A stretch of 64,000 bases of DNA from DATJPR01 sp963843525 (GCA_963843525.1 CAWJKM010000009.1:1-64000), one strand, 5' to 3'; positions 53,636 to 63,403 are shown, numbered from the stretch's first letter. The notes: generated by a model not told the origin, from the sequence alone. Numbers and translations: made by a program.

Positions 53636-56434
53636 GTGATCAATCTGTGGTCCCGTACTTCCCTTTCGTTCATACTCATAATGATCATCTCTGCGGGCCG
53701 GGCTACCGGGCAGCAAGAATCGACGCGACTGATGGTGGGCACGTCCGGCATCGACATCCGGTGGTACGCGCCGAACATTGTGAGAGTGCGCGTCGTGCCC
53801 ACTCATACATTTCCTGTGACGCAGAGTCTCAGCGTCATTGCACACCCGACGCCCCCTCCCCAAAGCACGAAAAGATACAAGACCTCTCTTGAGATAACTT
53901 CCGGCCGGCTGCGGGTGTCGGTTGACACAGCAACGGGGAAACTCACTTTCGCCGATACGTCTGGCGGTGCATTTCTCTCAGCATCCGGAATCGATCCGCA
54001 GACTTTTCTCCCTTCAACAGCCGGTGGAGAGCGCAGCTACCGCATTCGACAGGAGTTTTCTCTTTCGACCGGGGAGGGTCTCTATGGGCTCGGCCAGTTT
54101 GAGAATCCGGTTGTGAATTACCGCGGAGAGGACATTCTCCTCGCGCAGGCGAACCGGACCGCGATCAATCCTTTTTTGGTTTCGACAAAGGGATTCGGCA
54201 TTCTCTGGGACAACTATTCGGAGTCGCGTTTTTCCGACTCCCCGCACGGAACATACTTTGCATCGGAGGTCGCCGATCAGATAGACTACTACGTCGTCTA
54301 TGGACCGGCCCTCGATTCCGTCATTGCCGGATATCGCCTCCTGACGGGAAAAGCGCCTCTTTACGGCAAATGGGCGTACGGCTACTGGCAATCCAAGGAA
54401 CGGTACAAAACCGGGGATGAACTTCTCTCCGTATTGCGGGAATATCGGCGGCGGAACATTGCCATCGACAACATTGTGCAGGATTGGAGTTATTGGGGAG
54501 GGATGGGGAACTTCAGCGGAATGACCTGGGACTCCACAACCTACCCCGATCCGAAGGGGATGATTGATTCTCTGCACAGGAATCATGCGCATCTGATGGT
54601 GTCGATTTGGCCGGCGTTTGGTCCCGCATCGGAGATCTTCAGGGCAATGGCCGCAAACGGGTTTCTCTATTCTCCGGACCATTGGAATACGGGCAAAGTT
54701 TATGATGCGTACAATCCCCTGGCACGCGATCTCTACTGGTCCTATGTCAAAAAAGGACTCTTCGATGTCGGTGTCGATGCCTTCTGGATGGATGCCACGG
54801 AACCGGAATTCCGGTGCAGTGACGACCGGTATATCACCGAGCTGACCATGTTGCGCGCGGGGAGCAATCACCTGGGCAGCTTCGCGCGATATCTGAACAC
54901 CTATTCCCTGATGACGACGGAAGCAGTGTATGACCACCAGCGGGAGGCGACGGATGCGAAGCGGGTGTACATCCTCACTCGCTCAGCATTCAGCGGACAG
55001 CAGCGATATGGCGCAACAACCTGGTCGGGAGACACCTTTGCCTCGTGGGACGATCTCCGGGTGCAAATTGCCGCCGGGATCAACTTCTCGATGTCCGGCA
55101 TCCCATACTGGACCAATGACATCGGCGGGTTCAACACCGAAGCACATTTCCCGCGAGGACTTGCAGACCCGGCGTACCGGGAGTTGTATGTCCGCTGGTT
55201 TCAATTCGGGACGTTCTGTCCGATTTTCCGCTCCCACGGCACAAACATTCCCCGGGAGATCTGGCAGTTTGGAGGTCCGGGAGACTGGTCGTATGACGCT
55301 CTCGTCGCAAGCGATCAGCTCCGGTACCGCCTGCTCGATTACATCTACTCGGTTGCAGGAAGCGTCACTCTTCGAGACTACTCCTTCGTCAGGGGCCTGG
55401 CGATGGATTTCCACGGCGATCGCAACGTGTACTCCATTTCCGACCAATACATGTTCGGCCCGTCGCTGATGGTGTGCCCGGTGACCCGACCGATGCTTTA
55501 TCCCCCTCAGTACAAAGGGATCGATATTACTCCGGACCATTTCTATTCGCCGGAGGGCCGCGACCATGGCATGGACCTGCAGATCTACCGCGGGACCGAA
55601 TTCAAGACCCTGGTCCTCGCACGAAAGACCGATGCCTGTCAAATCAGCTGGATCGGCTGCCTCCCCGAAGAACTTGACACCACGTACAGCGTGAGGATGT
55701 CGGGGAAATTGATGAGCGAGGAAAAGGGGAGATATCTTTTCCACATCCTGACAAACGGGGGAGTTCGACTCTGGATTGACAACAAGCTTCTGATTGATCA
55801 GTGGAGCAATCTGGAGCAGAACGATTTTACCGTTCCGGTCGACCTGAAGGCAAGAACTAAGTATGCTCTTCGTCTGGAGCACCGTCAGAATATTCCTCAC
55901 AGCGCATCGTTGAGGATCAATTGGGAGAAGCCGGGAGCACCGCCCCCTTCGGGAAACCGGCGCAGAGTCTACTTTCCCCGGGGCACCCGATGGTTTGACT
56001 TCTGGGATGGGACAACAAGGGAAGGGGGACGGAGCATGCTCGTCGACGCTCCGATTGGACGAATACCTCTTTTTGTTCCTGCCGGCTCGATCATCCCCAT
56101 GATTCCGGCGATCCAATACGCATCCGCGGCATCGACCTCGCCGATCGAAGTCCGCGTTTATCCGGGCAAAGATGTACACTTCACCCTGTATGACGATGAA
56201 GGGGACAACTACAATTACGAGAAGGGCGCCTACAGCCTCATCCCGCTGCACTGGGATCAGTCAGCCAGAACCCTGACGATCGACAGGCAGGAAGGAACAT
56301 TTCCCGGAGCTCCTCCTGTACGCATCTTTCGGATTGTTCTCGTCCGTGCGAACCACGGCGGGGGATCAGAGCTCTCAGAGCAACCGGACAGGATCGTCGA
56401 ATACCGTGGTGATCCGGTCACGATCACGTTCTGA
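53636..56434 (+). CDS. Secreted GH31 alpha-xylosidase/alpha-glucosidase with PA14 insert
   Basis: A protein of 932 residues from a GTG start; signal peptide about 1-25 (MIISAGRATGQQ). GH31 motifs: GLYGLGQFENPVVNYRGED, WAYGYWQSKERYKT, nucleophile Asp in DAFWMDATEPEF, acid Asp in TTWSGDTFASWDDL, and IPYWTNDIGGF. A PA14 domain is inserted at about residues 640-770 (YSVRMSGKLMSEEKGRYLFH). This layout is known from xyloglucan alpha-xylosidases of Cellvibrio and Bacteroides. Alpha-xylosidase on xyloglucan fragments is the best guess; alpha-glucosidase is the alternative. It stands alone on the plus strand with a hairpin terminator after it. Confidence 0.9.
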   Translation: MINLWSRTSLSFILIMIISAGRATGQQESTRLMVGTSGIDIRWYAPNIVRVRVVPTHTFPVTQSLSVIAHPTPPPQSTKRYKTSLEITSGRLRVSVDTATGKLTFADTSGGAFLSASGIDPQTFLPSTAGGERSYRIRQEFSLSTGEGLYGLGQFENPVVNYRGEDILLAQANRTAINPFLVSTKGFGILWDNYSESRFSDSPHGTYFASEVADQIDYYVVYGPALDSVIAGYRLLTGKAPLYGKWAYGYWQSKERYKTGDELLSVLREYRRRNIAIDNIVQDWSYWGGMGNFSGMTWDSTTYPDPKGMIDSLHRNHAHLMVSIWPAFGPASEIFRAMAANGFLYSPDHWNTGKVYDAYNPLARDLYWSYVKKGLFDVGVDAFWMDATEPEFRCSDDRYITELTMLRAGSNHLGSFARYLNTYSLMTTEAVYDHQREATDAKRVYILTRSAFSGQQRYGATTWSGDTFASWDDLRVQIAAGINFSMSGIPYWTNDIGGFNTEAHFPRGLADPAYRELYVRWFQFGTFCPIFRSHGTNIPREIWQFGGPGDWSYDALVASDQLRYRLLDYIYSVAGSVTLRDYSFVRGLAMDFHGDRNVYSISDQYMFGPSLMVCPVTRPMLYPPQYKGIDITPDHFYSPEGRDHGMDLQIYRGTEFKTLVLARKTDACQISWIGCLPEELDTTYSVRMSGKLMSEEKGRYLFHILTNGGVRLWIDNKLLIDQWSNLEQNDFTVPVDLKARTKYALRLEHRQNIPHSASLRINWEKPGAPPPSGNRRRVYFPRGTRWFDFWDGTTREGGRSMLVDAPIGRIPLFVPAGSIIPMIPAIQYASAASTSPIEVRVYPGKDVHFTLYDDEGDNYNYEKGAYSLIPLHWDQSARTLTIDRQEGTFPGAPPVRIFRIVLVRANHGGGSELSEQPDRIVEYRGDPVTITF

Positions 56435-56469
56435 AAGAGTACCATCCTCTTTATCTGTCACGAGACGGC

Positions 56470-56500
56470 AAAGCCTTTTCAGCAATGATGAAAAGGCTTT
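56470..56500. terminator. Hairpin terminator between GH31 and the small winged-helix gene
   Basis: AAAGCCTTTTC (56470-56480) pairs perfectly with GAAAAGGCTTT (56490-56500). The T-rich arm could serve both convergent genes. Confidence 0.6.
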
Positions 56501-56538
56501 GTCATCCCTGGAGTGTCGTGGAAGCGGTGAAGGGGAGC

Positions 56539-56757
56539 TCATTGGACTTTTGCGGCGCCGAGCTCCGTCAGTTGGTACTCCCCGTCCTTTTCCTTCGCCA
56601 GGCCCGATTCTACCATTTCCCGCAACGCGCTCCGGACGCGAAACAACGGGAGCGTCGTCGTCTCTGCAATCTGGCCGGGCGTCGCATTCGATTTCATGGC
56701 GCGCAGCATCGCTGACGCAGACGCGGTAAGCGTGCCGTCGGGATTGACGCATGCCAT
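56539..56757 (-). CDS. Small winged-helix-like protein
   Basis: A protein of 72 residues; AAGGAGGG eight bases before ATG 56757 fixes the start. The sequence (SAMLRAMKSNATPGQIAETT, then LPLFRVRSALREMVESGLAK, then EKDGEYQLTELGAAKVQ) fits a winged helix with recognition helix and wing. It is too short for a sensor domain. It may be a DNA-binding adaptor; partners are not evident. It lies downstream of the palindromic element described at 56840. Confidence 0.7.
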   Translation of the reverse strand: MACVNPDGTLTASASAMLRAMKSNATPGQIAETTTLPLFRVRSALREMVESGLAKEKDGEYQLTELGAAKVQ

Positions 56758-56790
56758 AGCAGTACCCTCCTTTGGTAAGTGCACGGCACG

Positions 56791-56813
56791 GGAGCGGCGG
56801 CCTTCGCCGCTCC
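56791..56813. repeat. REP-like GC hairpin
   Basis: GGAGCGGCG and CGCCGCTCC flank a 5-base GCCTT loop, the shape of extragenic palindromic repeats. It lies 34 bases upstream of the small winged-helix gene. Confidence 0.5.
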
Positions 56814-56839
56814 TACACCATGAGTACCGGTTCATCCAA

Positions 56840-56993
56840 CTAGTGCCTATCCAACTATCATTTGCTAGATCCCGACACAAGAAACGTGTCGGGATGCCCG
56901 CCTGCCCCATTCAGCACTCGACGGCGGGCAGGCTCATTCCAACAGTAATTTTACCTTCACGTTGTTCGGTAAAATTAGTTGGAATGGCACTAG
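56840..56993. mobile_element. MITE-like palindromic element with 18-base terminal inverted repeats
   Basis: CTAGTGCCTATCCAACTA (56840-56857) and TAGTTGGAATGGCACTAG (56976-56993) are inverted repeats with 16 of 18 positions matching. Between them lie a perfect hairpin (56869-56895, ATCCCGACAC / GTGTCGGGAT), a GCCCGCC/GGCGGGC pair, and a long inverted repeat ATTCCAAC...TTTTACC / GGTAAAATT...GTTGGAAT. There is no open frame. The right repeat contains the stop codon of the peroxiredoxin gene. Confidence 0.6.
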
Positions 56994-57658
56994 ACGAGCG
57001 CTTTCTTGCTGAAATACCAATCTACCTGCTCCAACTCCTTCTTTTTCGCCACCCGCTCCTCGGCCATCTCCTGCGTATTCGGAGTCGGAACGATCACTTT
57101 GTCACCTGGCCGCCAGTTGGCGGGTGTGGCCACTTTGTGTTTGTCCGCTGTCTGCAGCGCATCGACAAGGCGAAGGATTTCATCCATGTTCCTGCCGGTG
57201 GTCAACGGATAGTAAATCATCGCACGGACGATGCCGTCGGGATCGATAACGAAGACACAGCGCGAAGTCTCCGTCTTGCTCTCGCCCGGCATAATCATCC
57301 CGTAGGCCGTCGCGACCTCTTTATTCAGATCGGCAATAACCGGGAACGGAATCTTCACGCCGAATTTCTCTTCGATGTTTCGGACCCAGGCAATGTGGGA
57401 ATAAATGCTGTCGATGCTGAGTCCGAGAAGCTCCACGTTTCGTTTCTTGAACTCCGGGTGAAGCTGTGCGAATCCGATGAATTCGGTCGTGCACACCGGA
57501 GTGAAGTCGGCCGGATGAGAAAAAAGGATAAGCCAGCTTCCCTTATAATCTTCCAGTTTCAATACGCCGTGTGTTGTGGCCACTTCGAACTTGGGTGCAG
57601 GCTGTCCAAGCCGTGGCAACGATTTCACTCCGTCGGTGGGATTGGGCATAGTGTCCAT
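56990..57658 (-). CDS. Peroxiredoxin (Prx6/AhpC-like)
   Basis: A protein of 222 residues; AAAAGGAA precedes ATG 57658, preferred over a longer frame starting 32 codons earlier. The peroxidatic Cys is in SHPADFTPVCTTEF; LGLSIDSIYSHIAWVRN, FPVIADLNKEVATAYGM and TSRCVFVIDPDGIVRAMIYY follow. The long C-terminal arm (THE region ending DWYFSKKALV) is typical of the Prx6 group found in archaea and bacteria. It reduces peroxides in the cytoplasm. It is probably a stand-alone gene, 119 bases after the DUF5703 gene, and its stop codon lies inside the palindromic element. Confidence 0.93.
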   Translation of the reverse strand: MDTMPNPTDGVKSLPRLGQPAPKFEVATTHGVLKLEDYKGSWLILFSHPADFTPVCTTEFIGFAQLHPEFKKRNVELLGLSIDSIYSHIAWVRNIEEKFGVKIPFPVIADLNKEVATAYGMIMPGESKTETSRCVFVIDPDGIVRAMIYYPLTTGRNMDEILRLVDALQTADKHKVATPANWRPGDKVIVPTPNTQEMAEERVAKKKELEQVDWYFSKKALV

Positions 57659-57777
57659 GATCAGTTCCTTTTTGGCTGGAGGTGGGTGATTTCTTCCCGG
57701 GCCGCTCCGGAGGGGGAGCAGTGACGCCGGGCAGAGGTTGCACATGAGATGCATGGAACAGGAAAACGGGTTCTCAT

Positions 57778-60069
57778 CTAACGATGAGTCAGGAATACGA
57801 GATCCTTCGACCTTCCCGCAGGGGAAACTCTGATTTCTTTGAATTCTCCCCGGACATACCTTCCCTCGACCGTGGTGTTCAAGGGGGCATGAAGCTTGAA
57901 CTCAACATTCCAGCTCTTCGGCCATGCCGGGAGAAGGAAGATCTTCCGACCTTCCGTCTGGATGACCATGGCCTGCAGAGCCTTCAAAAGAACACTCCCG
58001 TGATCCTGGTCCGGCGTCCAATCGTAATTGGGTCCCCAGAAGGCCGGGAAACGTGATTCAACATTCTTATTCTTTGCGCGCCCGACGATATAGCTCTTGA
58101 CGGTGTCCGCGAGGCCGAGATATGCGGCAAACAGATCGTCCTGCCGCCACCCGGCATTCCCTCTGTCCTGCCTGTACCGGAATGCCTCAACGCCTAACTC
58201 TCTTGTGGGTGTGTCAAAGGCGACCAGTCGGAACGGAAATACCGCATAGAGCTCAGGGTTCTCAATATTCTGTTTGTCGGCAAAATTGTCTGCGGGGGCC
58301 AGCATCCTGACGCCATCCAGTTCCCTGGTCGGCAGTTCGGGAAGTTTGCCCTCGAGGGATATCCAGAATCGCCGCTCTTTCGCGCTGGTCGCCTGGACTG
58401 GCAATGCCTGCAATCGGCGGAGAACAGCATGGAGTCCGGCAATCTCGGGCATCGGGTTGGTGCAATTCCACCACGTCTCAGCCGACTGCGCGGGATGCAT
58501 CAGCAATTTGCCGTTCGCATCCAACCTGTATTGTTGATCGAAGAAGGTCAGGACCTGATGGGCCGCGGGCAGGAGCATTTCCGCAAGGAATGTCGGGTCG
58601 AGCGTGTGCTCATAGTACTCGAGCATGAGCCAGACGAGTTCCAGCCCTGAGACCCACTCCCATTTGTGCCAGCGGCTCTCCTGGAGCTTGTCCTTCCGTT
58701 CTGCGAACGGCGTCCAACCATACGTCTCGGTGAACATATCCCCCCAGAAATAGATGCACTCAGGGATATACGCTCCGTCGTGGTTCAGAAAGAGGTGTGT
58801 GCGGTACCGGAAGAGCGGCATGAGGTCCTTTCCATACATGCGGAAGAGCGGCTTCATGAGGTCGTAATCGCCGGAGGTGCACATGCTGTAGTACGGTAAC
58901 CTGGTATTTTGCCACCAGTAGCCCGGGCCCCATCGCCGATAATCCGCGTCGCCCGGCTCGTGGTCGAAGGGGACCGTGAAGATCGATCCGTTAAACTTGA
59001 TCGGGTATCTGCCGCGGCCCGCACACGCGCTCATATAGCGTTGAAGCGCGTATGCCCGGGAGACATCGAAGGCATCGGTCGATTCGACAGCGTCCGTCGT
59101 GTCGACACCCGTCACATCGATCCAGCTTCTGCTCCAGAAACTTCTCCACCATCGGATGTGCGCACTTCGCAATGCGTCGATCGACTCTCCTTCCGCCTCC
59201 GAGACTATCTTCTCGGCGTGCTCCAGCCAGGCGGCGGAAGAGGCAGGATGTTGGGTCACCACAGGAATGTTGAACAGGTGATGCTTCGCAGAAGAAGACA
59301 TCAGGTGTGCTCCGTCACGGCGTTGTGCCCCCTGTGCACTGATCAGGGCGCCGAACACGCGGTGAAGGAGAGGGTCGGGGCGCGGGAAAGCCTCCATACC
59401 CTGAATCCGTGCGGTCAGCGCCGGTCCTACCGATTTCACATTGCGATGGAACCAGCCAATCTGATGCGGCCGTGGCGGACTGAGTGAATCAGGCTCCACG
59501 ATCGTCAAGGCCTCACCGCCATGTTCGCTCTTTCTCCCATAGAAGATATCGCTCACTTCCACCATGGAGAGCGTATCTCTCTTTGTCCTCCACAAGTTGA
59601 TGGCCGCGACTGCAATTTTTGGCCTGTCACTCTTGATCTCCAGATGAATGACCGGGTGATTGGCATCGACCCAGAGGGAGATGGACGTCCGATCACCCGG
59701 CACTCCGAATTGCACGACCATCACTCCCTGATCCAGATGCAGGGTCTGGTTGAAACCGACCAGCGGAGTATCAGGCGGTGGGACCAACGACAGATCCACG
59801 CGTCCGACTTTGAGGAGTCTTCCATTATCCCCCCAGCTGTCCGACTTCCCAATGTAAAAGGACAGACCACCCGACGGGTCTACCCATGCGTTGATTCCAA
59901 TATCTCCGTTGCCAATCGGCATTGAACCATTGTAGTCCGTGCTCGGCGTTTTCCATTCGATATTGTATTTCGCAACGCGGAGGAAACCTGTATCCACCGG
60001 CACCGCAGATTGTCCGCGAACGGCAGATGAAACAAGGATCAACGGAACCCAGAAAGAAAGGAGACGCAT
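57778..60069 (-). CDS. Secreted DUF5703/GH95-like protein
   Basis: A protein of 763 residues. Signal peptide: MRLLSFWVPLILVSSAVRGQ. The N-terminal beta domain (WKTPSTDYNGSMPIGNGDIG, then GLSFYIGKSDSWGDNGRLLK) matches DUF5703. The rest is an alpha-toroid of GH95-like type (FNGSIFTVPFDHEPG, YWWQNTRLPYYSMCTSGDYD, AQSAETWWNCTNPMPE, WKWEWVSGLELVWLMLEYYE). Enzymes of related folds remove alpha-L-fucose or alpha-L-galactose, but the activity of this group is not fixed by the sequence. It starts 176 bases after the GH3 gene on the same strand, and the two could be one transcript. Confidence 0.75.
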   Translation of the reverse strand: MRLLSFWVPLILVSSAVRGQSAVPVDTGFLRVAKYNIEWKTPSTDYNGSMPIGNGDIGINAWVDPSGGLSFYIGKSDSWGDNGRLLKVGRVDLSLVPPPDTPLVGFNQTLHLDQGVMVVQFGVPGDRTSISLWVDANHPVIHLEIKSDRPKIAVAAINLWRTKRDTLSMVEVSDIFYGRKSEHGGEALTIVEPDSLSPPRPHQIGWFHRNVKSVGPALTARIQGMEAFPRPDPLLHRVFGALISAQGAQRRDGAHLMSSSAKHHLFNIPVVTQHPASSAAWLEHAEKIVSEAEGESIDALRSAHIRWWRSFWSRSWIDVTGVDTTDAVESTDAFDVSRAYALQRYMSACAGRGRYPIKFNGSIFTVPFDHEPGDADYRRWGPGYWWQNTRLPYYSMCTSGDYDLMKPLFRMYGKDLMPLFRYRTHLFLNHDGAYIPECIYFWGDMFTETYGWTPFAERKDKLQESRWHKWEWVSGLELVWLMLEYYEHTLDPTFLAEMLLPAAHQVLTFFDQQYRLDANGKLLMHPAQSAETWWNCTNPMPEIAGLHAVLRRLQALPVQATSAKERRFWISLEGKLPELPTRELDGVRMLAPADNFADKQNIENPELYAVFPFRLVAFDTPTRELGVEAFRYRQDRGNAGWRQDDLFAAYLGLADTVKSYIVGRAKNKNVESRFPAFWGPNYDWTPDQDHGSVLLKALQAMVIQTEGRKIFLLPAWPKSWNVEFKLHAPLNTTVEGRYVRGEFKEIRVSPAGRSKDLVFLTHR

Positions 60070-60245
60070 GATCAGCCCTTCGAGCGGAGTAATGACGGAT
60101 CTGCAGAGCTTCGTGAGGCAACCAACGGGAGATCGACTAATCCAGGTCGTCCCTCCTTTTCATCGTGCAAGTATCGAGATCCTCAAGCGCATGAGCTCTC
60201 ATTTACCGCTTTTCGTAAGGAGAGGGCCTCAGGGCGGCGCGATTA

Positions 60246-62987
60246 TCACTTGAGAATTGCGACACGTCCCTTCAAGCGGATATCGTCGGAAGCGTGGCCG
60301 ACGAGGATCTGGAATTCGCCCGGTTCGACAACCCGTTTCATTTCCCGGTTCCAGATGGCGAATTCCTCACCCGGGAGCTGAAGCTCGACCGACTTGCTCT
60401 CTCCGGCGTGCAAGGCGACTCTCGCAAAACCCTTCAGGGCGAGGACAGGTGTGGTAACACTCGACACCGGATGCACGAGATAGCATTGAACGACATCCTC
60501 CCCGCCACACGTTCCGCTGTTCTTCACGTCGAGCGTGACCGTGACCGTCTCTCCCGGGTGACAGGTTGCCGGCTCGATGCGAAGATGTGAATACTCGAAT
60601 GTCGTGTAGCTGAGCCCATGTCCGAATGCATACAAGTTTCGTCCGTCAGCATCCACATAACTTCGTTTGGCAGACGGTTTGTGATCATAGTAGTCCGGGA
60701 GCTGTCCGACCGTCCTGGGAAAAGAGATCGGCAATTTTCCCGAAGGATTGACATCGCCGAAGAGAGCGTCGACGATCGCTGTTCCGCCGGCCTCGCCGGG
60801 ATACCATGCTTCAATGATCGCCGGGATGTTTTCCGCACACCAGTTGATCGAAAGCGGACGACCGTTGAGCAGGACGACCACGGTCGGCGTCCCGGTCTGA
60901 TAAACCGCCTTCAGGAGCTTCTCCTGGTGAGCATCCAGGTCCAGATCGGTCCGGTCTTTTCCTTCGCCGACAACATCATCCGTTTCACCAAGGACGGCAA
61001 CGGCAACATCCGACTCTTTTGCCGCAGCCACTGCACGCGAGACAGGGCTGTTCCGGTCGACGGAATCCTCATGGATCAGTCGCCACTGAAATCTGATCCC
61101 CGCATAGCCGGTCAGCTCAGCATATTCCAACCGGAGGGGGTAGGCTTTTCCCCCCACCATGGAAACCCGGCCCGTCATCATCACATTCACCTGGAAGTTC
61201 TTCCAGTTGTCAACGATGAGCGAATCGTTCCAAAAGAGGCGACCTTTGTCATCGGTAATGATACCGAGTTCATAGGTGCCGCTTACCGGCGGGATGAGTG
61301 CCCCGGTCCATCGAACAGAAAAAGAGTCCCTCTTCACCGAAGGAGCCGGCGATCCGACGTCCCAGTAGGGGGCCATGAGTGTATCGACTCGACTCACCGC
61401 CGGGGTTCCCTGCAGATCCGGATTATTGAAATACTCGCCGGTCAGTCCATTATGCTTCAGGTCTTTTGTTCTCAGAGCGTTCGGCTCGACAACGCTGAGG
61501 AAGGTGTTCGGAAGCGCGCCCGCTTCGTAGCGTATTTTCATCGTGGTGCCGTATTTCGCGCGCAGAGCCTGGAGCACGGAAACCCCGACCGCTCCGGCAG
61601 GCGAATAGTCTCCCAGCGCCGAGACGTTTGCCAGGGGGCCGATCACTGCGATCGATTTCAATCCCCTGGAGAGGGGCAGCAAGGCGTTCCGGTTTTGCAG
61701 CAAACAGAGTGACTCGTCGGCTGCTTTCTTCGCAAGATCCCGGTGAGCGACGGATCGGACGCGTCGATGAATCAGAGTGACATCGGTGTACGGACTGTCG
61801 AACAGGCCCAGCAGGAACTTGACACGGAGAACGTCTCCCACCGCACGATCCAACGCTGTCGCCGGGAGGAGCCCATCGTGCACAGCCTCGACGATGCTCT
61901 TCTGAAAAACCTCGTGGTCGAAGTCATAAAACTGCATATCCAGGCCGGCTGAAATGGCCTGAACGATGGCATCCCTGGGAGTTGCAGCAGTTCTATGCGT
62001 GGAGATCTGCATCGCGACCGCTCCGAGGTCGGAGAGGACAAACCCGCGGAAGCCCCACTCGTTTCTGAGGATTTCCGTAAGAAGCCACCGATTGCTGACG
62101 CATGGTATGCCGTCGAGTTCGTGGTACGCCGCCATCACCCCGAGCGCTCCCCCTTTTCTGATTGCCGTCTCGAAGACAGAAAGGTACGACTCGCGTTCCT
62201 CCCGCTCTCCGATCGATACGGGTGCGGTGTTACTTCCGCTTTCAGGAACACCGTGCATCGCAAAATGCTTCGGCTCGGCAATGATGGAATGATCGCTCGT
62301 GAGATCGTCTCCCTGGAGGCCCTTGACCATTGCCAGGCCGATCTGCGCATCCAGGAACGGATCTTCGCCGTAGGTTTCTTCCGTGCGACCCCATCGCGGA
62401 TCACGTGCCAGATCGAGAACGGGACCGAGTTCCATGTGGACACCGTGTGCCCGTGCTTCGGTGGCGATTGCCGAGCCTATGCTCCCGACGAGAGCGGTAT
62501 CCCACGTGCAGGCGAGCCCTATCGACTGCGGGAATGTCGTGCTCCCTTTTCCCAGGTATCCGTGTAGTCCTTCTTCAATGAACAGAACGGGTATTCCCAA
62601 GCGCGTGTGTTCCAGAGCGAAACGCTGTATCTGATTGCTCACTTCGGCAGTTGAAGGATACAAGTCATGGACGGAGCCTATGCCATGCGCACCGATCGAG
62701 GTTTGGGCCTTTGTTTCAGAAAAGACTCCTCCCTCGGCAACCTCCCTGCCCCAGTACATGTCAAGCTGGGCTGCTTTTTCTTCGAGAGTCATCCGGGACA
62801 CAAGATCGTTTACGCGATTGTCGATCGGAATTGCTGGGTTCCTGTACGGCAGGAGAGTGTTCTCCTGACAATACAGCCCCTCGAGGGTGAAGCATGCCGG
62901 GGAGAGGAACATGAGCATCACCAGGAGAGAAACGCCGGGTAGACCGACCAAGTGACTGAAGAACAACGCCGCGATGAAATTGCGCAT
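60246..62987 (-). CDS. Secreted GH3 beta-glucosidase/xylosidase with PA14 domain
   Basis: A protein of 913 residues from ATG 62987, giving a signal-like segment (HLVGLPGVSLLVMLMFLSPA); the longer frame from 63080 is less plausible. GH3 motifs: RMTLEEKAAQLDMYWGRE, EEGLHGYLGKGST, DPRWGRTEETYGEDP, PKHFAMHGVPESG and nucleophile Asp in GFVLSDLGAVAM. A PA14 domain is inserted in the second domain (GLTGEYFNNPDLQGTPAVSR). The fibronectin-like end begins at YAFGHGLSYTTFEYS. PA14-bearing GH3 enzymes bind and cleave short oligosaccharides at the periplasm or surface. It probably acts with the DUF5703 protein encoded next. Confidence 0.88.
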   Translation of the reverse strand: MRNFIAALFFSHLVGLPGVSLLVMLMFLSPACFTLEGLYCQENTLLPYRNPAIPIDNRVNDLVSRMTLEEKAAQLDMYWGREVAEGGVFSETKAQTSIGAHGIGSVHDLYPSTAEVSNQIQRFALEHTRLGIPVLFIEEGLHGYLGKGSTTFPQSIGLACTWDTALVGSIGSAIATEARAHGVHMELGPVLDLARDPRWGRTEETYGEDPFLDAQIGLAMVKGLQGDDLTSDHSIIAEPKHFAMHGVPESGSNTAPVSIGEREERESYLSVFETAIRKGGALGVMAAYHELDGIPCVSNRWLLTEILRNEWGFRGFVLSDLGAVAMQISTHRTAATPRDAIVQAISAGLDMQFYDFDHEVFQKSIVEAVHDGLLPATALDRAVGDVLRVKFLLGLFDSPYTDVTLIHRRVRSVAHRDLAKKAADESLCLLQNRNALLPLSRGLKSIAVIGPLANVSALGDYSPAGAVGVSVLQALRAKYGTTMKIRYEAGALPNTFLSVVEPNALRTKDLKHNGLTGEYFNNPDLQGTPAVSRVDTLMAPYWDVGSPAPSVKRDSFSVRWTGALIPPVSGTYELGIITDDKGRLFWNDSLIVDNWKNFQVNVMMTGRVSMVGGKAYPLRLEYAELTGYAGIRFQWRLIHEDSVDRNSPVSRAVAAAKESDVAVAVLGETDDVVGEGKDRTDLDLDAHQEKLLKAVYQTGTPTVVVLLNGRPLSINWCAENIPAIIEAWYPGEAGGTAIVDALFGDVNPSGKLPISFPRTVGQLPDYYDHKPSAKRSYVDADGRNLYAFGHGLSYTTFEYSHLRIEPATCHPGETVTVTLDVKNSGTCGGEDVVQCYLVHPVSSVTTPVLALKGFARVALHAGESKSVELQLPGEEFAIWNREMKRVVEPGEFQILVGHASDDIRLKGRVAILK

Positions 62988-63164
62988 GAGATAAGCGCCG
63001 ATGTGAGTACGAAGGAGTATGGGACGGAATGAAGAAATGAGCAACCAGGGCAAGCTACATGAGTTCACGAAGAGAATCAAGGGGACGACCTTCCCAGAGA
63101 AGCGATCGGACGGACGGGGTGAGGGCTTTCAGAACTCTGTGGGCGACAGGGAGGGATAAGGGAA

Positions 63165-63186
63165 AGGCCCGGACTTTCCCGGGCCT
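63165..63186 (-). terminator. GC hairpin after the zinc-ribbon gene
   Basis: AGGCCCGG (63165-63172) pairs with CCGGGCCT (63179-63186) over a 6-base loop. On the minus strand it is followed by TTTCCC, a weak U-tract. Confidence 0.5.
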
Positions 63187-63221
63187 GGAAGTGTTGTCAG
63201 ACCTGCTAATTCCTGTTCCAA

Positions 63222-63389
63222 TTACTTGAGGCCGCGCTTCTTCTTTTCAATCAGGACCTGGGCATCGACCGAGGAAGTGCAAATCGGACACAAGTACCTC
63301 CGGGTGGTCTCGTTGAAGTCCGGTTCGACAGTCTGTAGACAATGAGGACACCGGACAGTGAGCGTTTTGTCTTCTCGATGTTTTGCCAT
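63222..63389 (-). CDS. 55-residue zinc-ribbon protein
   Basis: A small frame with AAGGA about nine bases before ATG 63389. It encodes two Cys pairs, VRCPHCLQT and LCPICTSS, 21 residues apart, followed by a basic tail KKKRGLK. This is the form of a zinc ribbon. The gene is followed by a hairpin terminator and preceded by a lipoprotein gene that has a very similar leader (AAAGGATCGAC before the start). It is probably a small structural or nucleic-acid-binding protein; the role is unknown. Confidence 0.7.
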   Translation of the reverse strand: MAKHREDKTLTVRCPHCLQTVEPDFNETTRRYLCPICTSSVDAQVLIEKKKRGLK

Positions 63390-63403
63390 GGATGGTCGAT
63401 CCT

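Noticed and set aside
54983..56251. 422-codon antisense open frame inside the GH31 gene
   Set aside because: Shadow of the GH31 frame without any recognisable domain.
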